Assembly: GCA_022925895.1 (NCBI GenBank)
Contig: JAKSYS010000392.1
Location: 1 to 57,661, forward strand
Source: Fragilaria crotonensis
Lineage: Eukaryota; Bacillariophyta; Fragilariophyceae; Fragilariales; Fragilariaceae
Direction of reading: 5' to 3'
Length of the DNA: 57,661 nucleotides
The translations under genes and the position numbers were made by a program. Under the pieces are notes generated by a model. It was not told where the DNA came from and searched no databases. It saw nothing but the letters and a program-made list of their open reading frames with translations. Within the stretch, counting starts at the first letter, position 1, and every line of letters begins with the position of its first letter. Of the stretch, positions 21,549-30,295 are shown piece after piece.

Positions 21549-22600
21549 AACTTACCGACGATTGGTTACTCGAGAACCAACCGCAACCGAGAGCCAATTT
21601 CCAATTAGCCATGTATGCAACGCATCTTGCTACCGGTTCCTCACTCCATTTCAGGACCATCAAAGCGAGCACTATTGCCAGTTACCTGCACGATGTCGCA
21701 ACCTTTTTAGGCCGATTTCGACTCATCGACCCGAGATTTGTATCAACTGCTGATACAACGCTTGCCCCTGCAATAGCACAAGTGCTAGCGGAACAGAAAC
21801 GATGGGAATTAATCCCAAACCGCCGTGAACCGTTCACTGTCGATCTCTTCATTACCATTGCAGATATCGCCGCAACCAGAATGGATGATTGTTGTTTAGA
21901 GGCAGCAATGGCTAATTGGACACTCTGCAACTTATACGCTGGCTGCCGCGGCATTGAATGGGCCCAAACCAAAACAACCAGTCGTGCCTTCCAAGAATTT
22001 CACCGCAACCGATTTGGTAATGCATACGCGTTCACCCTCGCCGATGTTGCATGCTTCTCGGAAAATTCAAGCCCGATACCAATTGCACATGCATTAGCCG
22101 TCCCTACACAAGTTGAGAAGGTCAAACTGCGATTCGAGGAACAAAAAAATGGTGAGAATGGTGAATGGAAGTTATTTACTCGCAACCGCAACAAACCGAG
22201 GCTTTGTTTTGTTACCCATTTCCTGCACATTTTGGCCAGACACAATCGCTTAACCCAGTCGTCGCCGACCCACCCACTCAGCGTATATCGTGGTGCCAAC
22301 CAGACCGTTTATAACATCACGTCAACAGATATCGAACTCATCATACGTCAAGCCGCATCGAAGTTGTATAATTTAGATCCAACGATCCATCGCAAAACCC
22401 TCCAATCATGGTCAAGCCATTCTCTTCGTGTGGGAGCCTGTACACTATTGTACTCCCAGGGTTTCAGCGAAATGGAAATAAAATATCTCCTGCGGTGGAA
22501 AAGTAACGCCTTTATGACTTACCTCCGCAACTTAGCGGTAACGTCGCGACGCCAAAATGAGGCTCTCAATGATATTAGTGAAATCCCTAATTTTGTGTAA
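21545..22600 (+). CDS. Tyrosine recombinase ORF3 of the retrotransposon
   Basis: 351 aa from the Met at 21545; an upstream in-frame Met at 21395 lies inside ORF2 and is less likely. Catalytic residues of the tyrosine recombinase family are present: Arg near 135 in AGCRGIEW, the H-x-x-R pair near 292/295 in SHSLRVGA, Trp near 318 in LLRWKS, and the nucleophile Tyr near 326 in FMTYLRN. This order matches recombinases of DIRS/PAT/Ngaro elements, which join the cDNA circle to the genome. The start codon overlaps the ORF2 stop by ATGA. Confidence 0.92.
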   Translation: MKLTDDWLLENQPQPRANFQLAMYATHLATGSSLHFRTIKASTIASYLHDVATFLGRFRLIDPRFVSTADTTLAPAIAQVLAEQKRWELIPNRREPFTVDLFITIADIAATRMDDCCLEAAMANWTLCNLYAGCRGIEWAQTKTTSRAFQEFHRNRFGNAYAFTLADVACFSENSSPIPIAHALAVPTQVEKVKLRFEEQKNGENGEWKLFTRNRNKPRLCFVTHFLHILARHNRLTQSSPTHPLSVYRGANQTVYNITSTDIELIIRQAASKLYNLDPTIHRKTLQSWSSHSLRVGACTLLYSQGFSEMEIKYLLRWKSNAFMTYLRNLAVTSRRQNEALNDISEIPNFV

Positions 22601-23126
22601 GACCGATTCACAACATTTTGCACCGCACATGTATCGCACATCACATCCCACATCACACATCAAACATTTCAACTAGAAGATTACGAACGTTAATTCGCAG
22701 TTTCATTCTGCTACAGTCAAAGTGACTGAATTTTTGTGTAAGACCGATTTGCAACTTTCCATTGAACACATACTTGTACCTGGTGTTCCCAGTACCCTTA
22801 CTACAGTATGGGAGTACCCCAGTCAGAAACAAAATTCGTTTCTCCTACTAAAAGATTTGAGTATGATACAGTACCTGGTACATGCCCTTGTATCGTACAT
22901 GTATCATACCAGGTACTGTACTGTACCTGCAATGGGCCACACCCACACCACCCCAGGAGCATAAGGCCCCCTTCTCCTGTCTCTTTGTCTTGCTCGATCC
23001 AGTTATAACAACCCAACTAAATTTTTTTTTTTTTTCTTTTCCTTTTTTCTGGCTGTCTGCCGCCGAACGATATGGCTCCAAACCCTGCTACACTGCGTAT
23101 AACAGCGTCAGCAGACGACATGGGCA
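22601..23126 (+). other. 3' non-coding part of the retrotransposon
   Basis: Contains an inverted pair CAGTACCTGGTA / TACCAGGTACTG (about 22870 and 22909) and a T-run at 23021-23035 followed by pyrimidine-rich sequence. No protein is supported. Confidence 0.6.
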
Positions 23127-23360
23127 GGCCAGTGCTTTAGTGAACCATCCGGGAGCCGTTAGACTCCTCGGATATTTAACGTCATAACAACTACGTTTTT
23201 AGCCCAATACCACTGCAGACACATAGCACTAGCTAGTAAGCGTGCACTACTGTGGCATTTCGGCACATGCGTAGTCGTGCAGACTATCACTCTGTAGCAC
23301 TTCCGATATCGCTCGACGTTGCAGTGCAGCTGAGGCGACTTCTGGGAATCCACAGGATTC
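23127..23360 (+). repeat. Split direct repeat B1
   Basis: 234 bp beginning GGCCAGTGCTTTAG and ending CACAGGATTC, repeated as B2 at 23630-23863. It joins A2 with no spacer. Confidence 0.95.
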
Positions 23361-23600
23361 TTGCAGATAAGACAATAAGCCAATGCAACAGTAGACGGTA
23401 CTTCTTTACTATCGCATTAACTCACTGTCTATCCGTACAGTCGCTTCGTAGTGTATCACTGACGGCCCTAGGACAGTCAACTCCTCTAAACGGTCAGTTG
23501 ACGGAAAACAACACCTCTCTGATGGAAATCGCTCACTTGTTTGTATCTGATCGATTTGAATGCGTTTGTGATGGCACATCTGCAAATGCATTTTTTCGCT
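23361..23600 (+). repeat. Split direct repeat A2
   Basis: 240 bp copy of A1 placed between B1 and B2, as expected for this class of retroelement. A 29 bp spacer (23601-23629) of CCACC-type sequence separates it from B2. Confidence 0.95.
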
Positions 23601-23629
23601 AACCCACCACCATCCCCAGCGACCACGCC

Positions 23630-23863
23630 GGCCAGTGCTTTAGTGAACCATCCGGGAGCCGTTAGACTCCTCGGATATTTAACGTCATAACAACTACGTT
23701 TTTAGCCCAATACCACTGCAGACACATAGCACTAGCTAGTAAGCGTGCACTACTGTGGCATTTCGGCACATGCGTAGTCGTGCAGACTATCACTCTGTAG
23801 CACTTCCGATATCGCTCGACGTTGCAGTGCAGCTGAGGCGACTTCTGGGAATCCACAGGATTC
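23630..23863 (+). repeat. Split direct repeat B2
   Basis: 234 bp copy of B1; its last base marks the right end of the element. The B1-A2 join (GGATTC|TTGCAG) equals the sequence that would form if the two outer ends of the element were joined in a circle. Confidence 0.94.
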
Positions 23864-24124
23864 CGTCCATATTGTTGGAGTCCAGTACGTATCTATGTAG
23901 CTATCATAGCGGTGCAGCTACTTTGACTGTGATACCCGAGTACTGAGTAGTACTGGCGGTACGAGAAAGAGACAATACTGCAATACTGTAGTGCCCACTG
24001 GTTAGTTCGGTCACTGAGACAACGGACTATGGGAGGGTGCATGCAAGCAACCCTCACCACAATTGCTGACTCCTGCGTTGCATTGCATGAGCGTGCATTA
24101 GTTCCACGAAACAAACATTGGGTG

Positions 24125-24173
24125 GAGCATTCGGCATTCGGCATTCGGCATTCGGCATTCGGCATTCGGCAGG
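24125..24173 (+). repeat. CATTCGG heptamer tandem repeat
   Basis: Six copies of CATTCGG in a row, about 100 bases before the start codon of the gene at 24275. A shorter version (three copies) lies at 8519-8541 before the paralogue. The flanking CAGGTAGCACGCGACAAGAC is shared, so the upstream region was copied with the gene. Confidence 0.85.
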
Positions 24174-24274
24174 TAGCACGCGACAAGACAAGCTCGAACC
24201 AACAGCGCTTGAACATTGTTTGAATCAAATAAATGCATCAACATCATCGTCGAGTTCGAGTTCGTCCGCTTGCC

Positions 24275-25412
24275 ATGACGAGCATACGCCAACGAAAAGC
24301 TGATCCGTCCCCGTCCTCTCGTGGGACGATGTATCCGCAAGAAGAAATGGTCCGCATCGTCATTGAACAGGAAGATGACCACGACAACGATCGTGTCGAA
24401 CGCGATGACCTAGAACTGCATTCATATTATTACACACCGCAACCATCGCGAATGATACCTGACAAGCGCTACAAAGAATTTCTGCAAGGGCAAAGAGCAA
24501 AACGAAAAAATGTATCTGTATATCCGACCGGACCTGAATGTGCCTCTCACTGTATAGCCTTCAGCTGGATTGCTGTGGCGTTTCTGGTAAGGTTTGTTCG
24601 TGTTTTATGACACTGTTTTTTTTGGCGGATCGACTCGATGTAGACTTTACGTCAAGTCATCCACGAATGCTTGTATGTATCGATATCATCGTCTTTTGAA
24701 ACGCATCTCATTGCTCGCTTTGGGCATCCGAACTTTCCCGACTAACGACAACTACCTATGTTGTATAGCTATGGGTTGGATTTTTGATTGACACGCAACC
24801 GATATTCATAAAGGGTGTTCAACCCAAGGGTGCTTATGCTATTGAGGGAGTCACCTTCAATGTTCGAACCGAAGATCAACGGTTACCAGCATGTGCTACA
24901 GCGTAAGTCGATTGATAGCCAGAATGGATGCCTTTTTTGTTTTTGAGTACCTCTGTGCATTCACTTCCCACGCTCACTTGCTCACGTGCTCACTTCCTCG
25001 TCTGCATCCGCTTTCGCAACAACGTATACAATACATGATTCCTTACAGTTATTACACAGCATATGCCTATCTCTTGACAGTGCTCCTTTGCTTTGCATAT
25101 CGACGGAATTGGTTCCAGCTGTTGGCCTCGAAATTACCCATTCGAATATTGCTACGACGAAATGATTACAGTGATATTCCAGATCATGATGCGGATCATC
25201 ATCGTCATAGTGCAAAACATTTTGATGCTGCTACGAGCGGTGGATTGCCTCTCTTTCATCAATCTAGTCGACGACGACGACATTGTAGTGGTGCAGCATC
25301 GGCAATGTGGAATCGATGCTTCATACTGTTGCGGAATGTATGGCAACGGTGGTGTTGTGGAATGCGATTCTCACTGCCTGGACGAGATAATACCAAACGA
25401 CGGAGGGAGTAA
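24275..25412 (+). CDS. Two-span membrane protein of unknown function, copy 2 (3 exons)
   Basis: Spliced model: exons 24275-24586, 24769-24902 and 25049-25412, introns GTAAGG...TAG and GTAAGT...CAG, 269 aa. All splice positions match copy 1 at 8679-9611, and exon 2 is 134 bases in both. Exons 1 and 2 are highly similar between copies; introns are less similar, which supports the model. The N-terminal 85 residues are acidic and polar, followed by a hydrophobic segment over the first splice junction, a loop with GVTFNVRTEDQRLPAC, and a second segment (YAYLLTVLLCFAY). The tail of about 95 residues is rich in His and Arg and is absent from copy 1. No known family was recognised. Confidence 0.75.
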
Positions 25413-26079
25413 AAGCGACGGAGGAACTGCTATAGTGATGGTCATCATTATTATTGTAGGTTTTGAGTTGTCTTTTCCCACCTGAAGACAAAGCAACCAA
25501 GAGTTTATTGTTGTGGTGCAAGTCTCTCTCTGCGGTCTTGGTCTGGATTGGTCAATGATGCTGCGATTCAAGTAGCAATCACCTCGCAAGACTGGGGATG
25601 GGACGCACACAAGTAGTTTATTCTTCAGGATTGTCTATTGGTTTGACTACCGGTAGAGTAATCTATATTGAGTGCAGTATATCAACGGCGGGTAGAAATA
25701 GGAGGTCCCGTATTTTGCCCTTCAGATGCGAAACTGCTATTTACATACTGCGTCAAGACGCGATCTTCGCCAGGGCACTTTTCAAGTATACAAAGAGTAG
25801 AAAAAGGAGAAGAGATTGGATTATGTACTTCGTTGTCTATTGGTGTATGATTTATGTCTATGTTCTATATCTATGGTGCAGAGGACCTCTCGCAAACATG
25901 GCTCTCCAATTGCTCAAAGCGAGAGGTCTCGTCAGTGTAATGTGTATCTTTATGTGAGAATGAAAAAATGCATTTGAACATTGCAGTCCGCAGACGCCTT
26001 CATCTCTCTCCGATGAGAGAGAACGTTTTGTTCATAAAAACAGATGTGTAGAAATGTATCACTTGGTCCGAATGATGAA
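25413..26079. other. Intergenic stretch, no supported gene
   Basis: An open frame at 25598-25957 (119 codons) has a weak hydrophobic stretch but no domain, no close paralogue and no splice support. The region separates two convergent genes. Confidence 0.4.
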
Positions 26080-27018
26080 CTAAACTTGGTTCTTGGAGGA
26101 CAGCAACGACGCGATTCGAGCGTGCATCGCATCCAAGATCATGTTGCGAATAGCCCTGTCGAGGCTATCGTCGTTCTTCATCATCGACTTCAGCTTGACG
26201 GTGTCGATGCGCAGAAGCGTCGCACCATTGGTACCCGCCTTCACGGTAGTCTTGGGGTATTCAGACCTGCTCGACGTTGGAGAGGCGAAGCTGAGATCGC
26301 CAAGCAGAAGACCCCTTTTACTGGAAATCTGCTGAAGCCTTTCGCCCATGGACTGGATATCAACCTGTCCTTTGTACAACCAAAATAGGTCTTTGCGTTC
26401 CCCTTCGACAGTCATCTCATCGGTGGTGATGATCGCCCCTGGAGTGACTTCAACCCACTCCAAGGCTGCGTTCGAGAGAAACTTGTATTGCATCCACGTC
26501 ACCCCTGAAGGGCGAAACAGAGATGCATATGACTTTCGGTCTCGCATGGTGAGTTCCTTTTGTGTAAAGGCTGGCGCTACGGATCGCGCAAGAGTTGCCG
26601 ATGAGATACAAAGCATGGCCATCTGAAAGAGAAGCTCTTCCGGCATCATTGCGTGATCTGGTACGTAGTCAGATGCCATGACAAAAATTCTGCCAATCAC
26701 GGCGAGAGCTCGAATTGCAACCGTGGCGGGACCCAGCAGAGACGCGAAATCTAGTGCAAAGTGGGCGGCATCCTGAAAGAGTTCCGCCTCTAGGAACGGA
26801 TCCAAGGGTGTCATTGCTGGTGCGAAGGCAGCAGAGAAAAGAGGTGATGCAATCATGAAACTCGAAGGCTCGATGACCATGTGAAGAGGGGCGTTTCCCT
26901 TCGAAACGTGCGGCACCATTTGGTTACGACTCAACCGCGCAGGATGGTGGACAACAAAACCTTCCGAGAAATAGATGCTTGCAACGACAACAGCGGTTCT
27001 CGTAATAGTTGCTCTCAT
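26080..27018 (-). CDS. Cyclic-nucleotide-binding-like domain protein with N-terminal targeting peptide
   Basis: 312 aa, single exon. The N-terminus (MRATITRTAVVVASIYFSEG, then FVVHHPARLSR) looks like a signal peptide followed by Phe and a basic, hydroxylated stretch. This resembles diatom bipartite plastid targeting, although the classical ASAFAP motif is not exact. Two weakly hydrophobic helices lie near residues 88-118 and 128-150. Residues about 185-310 resemble a cyclic-nucleotide-binding or Popeye-like beta barrel: LSNAALEWVEVTPGAIITTD, then WLYKGQVDI, GLLLGDLSFA, and a helical end. The phosphate-binding Arg of true cAMP sites is not evident, so ligand binding is doubtful. Confidence 0.6.
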   Translation of the reverse strand: MRATITRTAVVVASIYFSEGFVVHHPARLSRNQMVPHVSKGNAPLHMVIEPSSFMIASPLFSAAFAPAMTPLDPFLEAELFQDAAHFALDFASLLGPATVAIRALAVIGRIFVMASDYVPDHAMMPEELLFQMAMLCISSATLARSVAPAFTQKELTMRDRKSYASLFRPSGVTWMQYKFLSNAALEWVEVTPGAIITTDEMTVEGERKDLFWLYKGQVDIQSMGERLQQISSKRGLLLGDLSFASPTSSRSEYPKTTVKAGTNGATLLRIDTVKLKSMMKNDDSLDRAIRNMILDAMHARIASLLSSKNQV

Positions 27019-28347
27019 CGTCCCTTTCTAGTCTGTAGTTTATAAGCCGCCTAGTAGAAGAATCTCAGACGCCCTTCTTCTATTGGTGATGACCCAGATG
27101 GGGTTGGCTTGTATTTTATGTCTGTGGTGAACGCTCGATTTCGAAACTGCACGAATTGTGACGGTTGGATTCATGGGGACGACGGAGTCTTGAAACGGTA
27201 CTCCTATACACATATATATGTATTCATGCACATAGCTCATGTAATGCTTATTCTGCGTCGCGTCGTGTCCTTTGAGACAGTTTTCCTCCAATCATTTCTG
27301 TTCCAAGCATGATGCCACCGCCCATCAATCGCTTACGGTACGTTTTCGGTCGTGGTTCATCATCGGGTGCGGTTCTGGAGTTCTCCAGAATCTCCAGTGC
27401 ACTCCGAGCAAAGGAAAATGAGTCAGTCTCGACGTCGCGTCTCGGGACACAGGAATGGTCGTATTGTCATACAAGGTACAATAAGGCTGTTGCGCGTTAC
27501 AGACCTTCCAACCGCTGTGTAGACAGAATAGTGAAGTTCGGGTTCAACACATTTTCAAACGTTTGCCTCAGAAGCCGATTTGCGCGTGGATGATGAATGA
27601 TGGGGTGTGTGGAAGGGAACATTGTTAGCAGTGAATCTTACATAGCCTCCCAACGAGTTTTCCACATGGAGTTCATTCTTGCTTCAAGTCATAGCGCAGT
27701 TTTACAGTAACATTTCGCTCGTTGGAAAATGAGAGCGTCGATTCGATACGTCGCTGTCCAACATTTTCTACGATTCATCTCGAATTCGACTCTGTTCACG
27801 ACGGGAACGACGGCGCCTCCCCCCGATGACGCGCTCAGGAGAAGATTCCAAGAAGGTTCCCATAATATTGCGCTCTGACAAGCTGACAGGTTGGAGTATT
27901 AGATGGAGATTGGGTTCAGAGGAAAGTCAAGCCAACTCATGCGCATGCAATCCTGGTTCCGATTTTCGGGCATTGAAAAACATGGCAATCGGATTCTGGC
28001 GAAACTATGGAGGGTGTGTTGGGACAGGAGCTGCTATTTCTTCAAATGGTCAGCCCAATCCAACATTGGCTCAGAGGCCCTTCGTATCATCGTTGCGGAC
28101 TTGATTAAAACTACACCCATTCGGTTCTTGACGCTGTTTGAAACCCGTCGTCCATCGACAAGACATCATTGTTAGCCACGATGCGTTGAAAGTGGATCTA
28201 AATTGAACTTCTGTTAAGAGTTGTTCATCTAAAGGAAAACAAACATGCTGGAATGACAATCCTGGGATGACCCACCGCACCGACGATGAGCCGTGTGACG
28301 TCGTGATTGTACATGCACTCAATGACGCAAAGTCAGTGCGCGGAACT
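27019..28347. other. Intergenic stretch, no supported gene
   Basis: Frames at 27309-27593, 27826-28104 and 27903-28175 are short and unrelated to anything I recognise. Part of it may be 5' and 3' untranslated sequence of the flanking genes. Confidence 0.4.
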
Positions 28348-28883
28348 TTATGCAAATGCAAGTACACTTGCGAGGAGAGTGATCACGGTTTGAGCCTTGT
28401 TGGCCATGATGGTGTCTGCGTTGAAGCCACTCTTGTCCATTTTCAACACCAGGGAAACGATATTCATAACTGCTGGGACCTTAAGGGAGTCAAACCCAGT
28501 GTCTCCCAATTTGAACAAGGCACAAGCGACAGCAGTTGCAAGTGCATTGAGTGCGAATAAGTCCCCAGTGACGAAGTCAGCGAGCTGCAATTTGAGATTG
28601 GCAATTTTGAGAATGCTGGATCTGAAAGCGAAAATCAAAATGCTTCACCATTGGGCACTCACATTGGAACTGGCTCCTCCCGTCGCGCTGGAAATGTACT
28701 TGCTCCCTGCGCCGGCGGCATATGCCATGGTAGCTGTCTTGGCCAACTTCAGTGCCATCTCACCGTCCAGAGGTCCAATCTCAACACTTCCCCACGGACA
28801 GCAAGGGCCGAGTGAGCCACGAACGCGGGACGCTCTGCACGGGCGAATGCGAAAATAGCGAGGAGCAATGCGACGATCTTCAT
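28348..28883 (-). CDS. Small secretory or plastid membrane protein, with an apparent frameshift
   Basis: Begins with a clear signal peptide at 28883 (MKIVALLLAIFAFARA, then ERPAFVAHSALAVRG). The frame then shifts near 28785 into GPLDGEMALKLAKTATMAYAAGAGSKYISS. The sequence there reads GAAGTGTTGAG; one GT less would give an unbroken ...VRGEVEIGPLDGEM. A phase-0 intron follows (28662 down to 28585, GTGAGT...TTGCAG). The second exon encodes LADFVTGDLFALNALATAVACA to the stop at 28348, with at least two hydrophobic helices. Total about 150 aa. I recognise the general look of small diatom multi-span proteins but not a named family. The shift may be real decay or a sequence error. Confidence 0.55.
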
Positions 28884-30295
28884 GACTTCGAATGATTTTT
28901 TATGTTTCACCGAATGGCAGAATCTTTTCGTTGTTGTGTTGCAGGTCGTTGGATCGTTGGATCGTTGGATCGTTAGACTTGGTGTCAGGAGAGTGTCAAG
29001 TTGTTCCGTTATTTGTCATGCATCTGGCATCTTTTATTATCCGTCAAAAATAATAAATATTTACGTGATGTCACAGTTCCGGGTACCGAAAGTCTGCAAA
29101 CACCAATGTCAACCAAGATCACCATCCGAAGGGTTCTCGCCGATCAACAAGTATGTGCAATGGTATGTCATATGTATGTGAGTAATCAGCCGGATTTGAT
29201 GTGTGGTGTCAACCTTTCAGATCTGGCTCACATCGACTGACACCTGAGAGAGGATACGGAATCAACAAGTTCAAGTAACCACATGTCTTGAATCTTGGTG
29301 CGAGACATAGCGTGGATGGCGGTTTCACATCATTAGTGACTGTGGATCGACCTTAGTTTACTTTCCGTCAGGTGAAAGCATGGTGGTGCCTATTATGTGT
29401 TGCAAGATCATATTCTTGTGGACGATCCACAAGCACGATATCGACCCCTGGCAATATTCGAGCTGGGTCCTCCCAAAACGAGCGAACAGGAGTGGCGCGA
29501 TAGCTGTAGTGTAGCAAATTTAGTGAAAGCTATCGTAATACTTGAACCACTTACACTGTGTGCTCGGGTGTCAGGAGTGAGTACTCATACCAGATACTGG
29601 TGATCATTCCAATGAACCTGGGGGCTGGTCTGTCCGTGTGAGGAGTGCAGCCTTGATCACAGAGATCCGCATTGCTGAAAACAGTTTACTATGACTGAGG
29701 ATGCACTCAGAGCAGTACTTTGCATGCGAAACGTAGGAGACAGCACGGAGTATTCTACCGACCCATTCTATCGAATGCATCGCATCAATCGCATCGTCAG
29801 TCATTTATTGGGACGTCACTTCATCTGATAGTAGTGCTACCATGGTTGTTTACTCGGAGAATTGTTTTGGTATATGAGAATGGGCGTCTCCACCCGAGTT
29901 ATAAGACCAAAATGTGTTCGATTTTCCGGGTTCGCTTGTTTCTTTCGACTTTCGATAGTACTCCGTACTACAGTACCACACAACGTACCGCTCAATGAAC
30001 TGGTACTGTTCCATTTCTTTGTACTTGGCGAAACGTATGATAGAATATTATTACCTTCGTACGTATGAGTTGCTATTTTTAGTTTTTAGTATATTTTTAT
30101 TTATATATGAATATATAGAATATGTTGGTGGTCAATGGGAGAACTCGAGAAAATAGCTCGTATGTGTGCGGAAAGGAATGACTTCGCGGACAATGACATA
30201 AGCACTACCGCCGCCGCAGTGGTTGTGTCGTTATACAACAACTTTTCCTTGTCATCCTTTCCCAGCTTTTTCCTTCCTCAAAGTGAGTTCCAACC
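28884..30295. other. Intergenic stretch, no supported gene
   Basis: Contains a GGATCGTT octamer repeated about three times at 28947-28976 and AT-rich sequence near 30070-30125. Short open frames (28882-29181, 29720-29998) have no support. The right end is the promoter region of the dynein intermediate chain gene. Confidence 0.4.

Larger units (their letters stand above)
14755..23863 (+). mobile_element. Tyrosine-recombinase retrotransposon with split direct repeats (PAT/Ngaro-like, DIRS order)
   Basis: 9.1 kb element with the layout A1 - ORF1 - ORF2 - ORF3 - B1 - A2 - B2. A1 (14755-14994) and A2 (23361-23600) are identical 240 bp direct repeats. B1 (23127-23360) and B2 (23630-23863) are 234 bp direct repeats. 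B1 abuts A2 directly, while 29 bp separate A2 and B2. ORF1 is a Gag-like protein, ORF2 carries reverse transcriptase and RNase H, and ORF3 is a tyrosine recombinase. This gene content and the split repeats define the PAT/Ngaro type of the order DIRS, which integrates by recombination and leaves no target duplication; none is seen. All three frames are open, so the copy may be active. Confidence 0.94.

Noticed and set aside
14755-23863. Reading the repeats of the tyrosine-recombinase element as LTRs of a gypsy-type element
   Set aside because: There is no integrase or protease domain, repeats are split A1 / B1-A2-B2, no target duplication, and the last ORF has tyrosine recombinase residues.
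24118-24303. Upstream start for membrane-protein copy 2 that translates the CATTCGG repeat
   Set aside because: It is in a different frame from the conserved protein, and the corresponding sequence in copy 1 is not conserved in frame.
25598-25957. 119-codon frame after the membrane-protein copy 2
   Set aside because: Considered as an extra exon; no splice acceptor puts it in frame with the gene and copy 1 has nothing similar.
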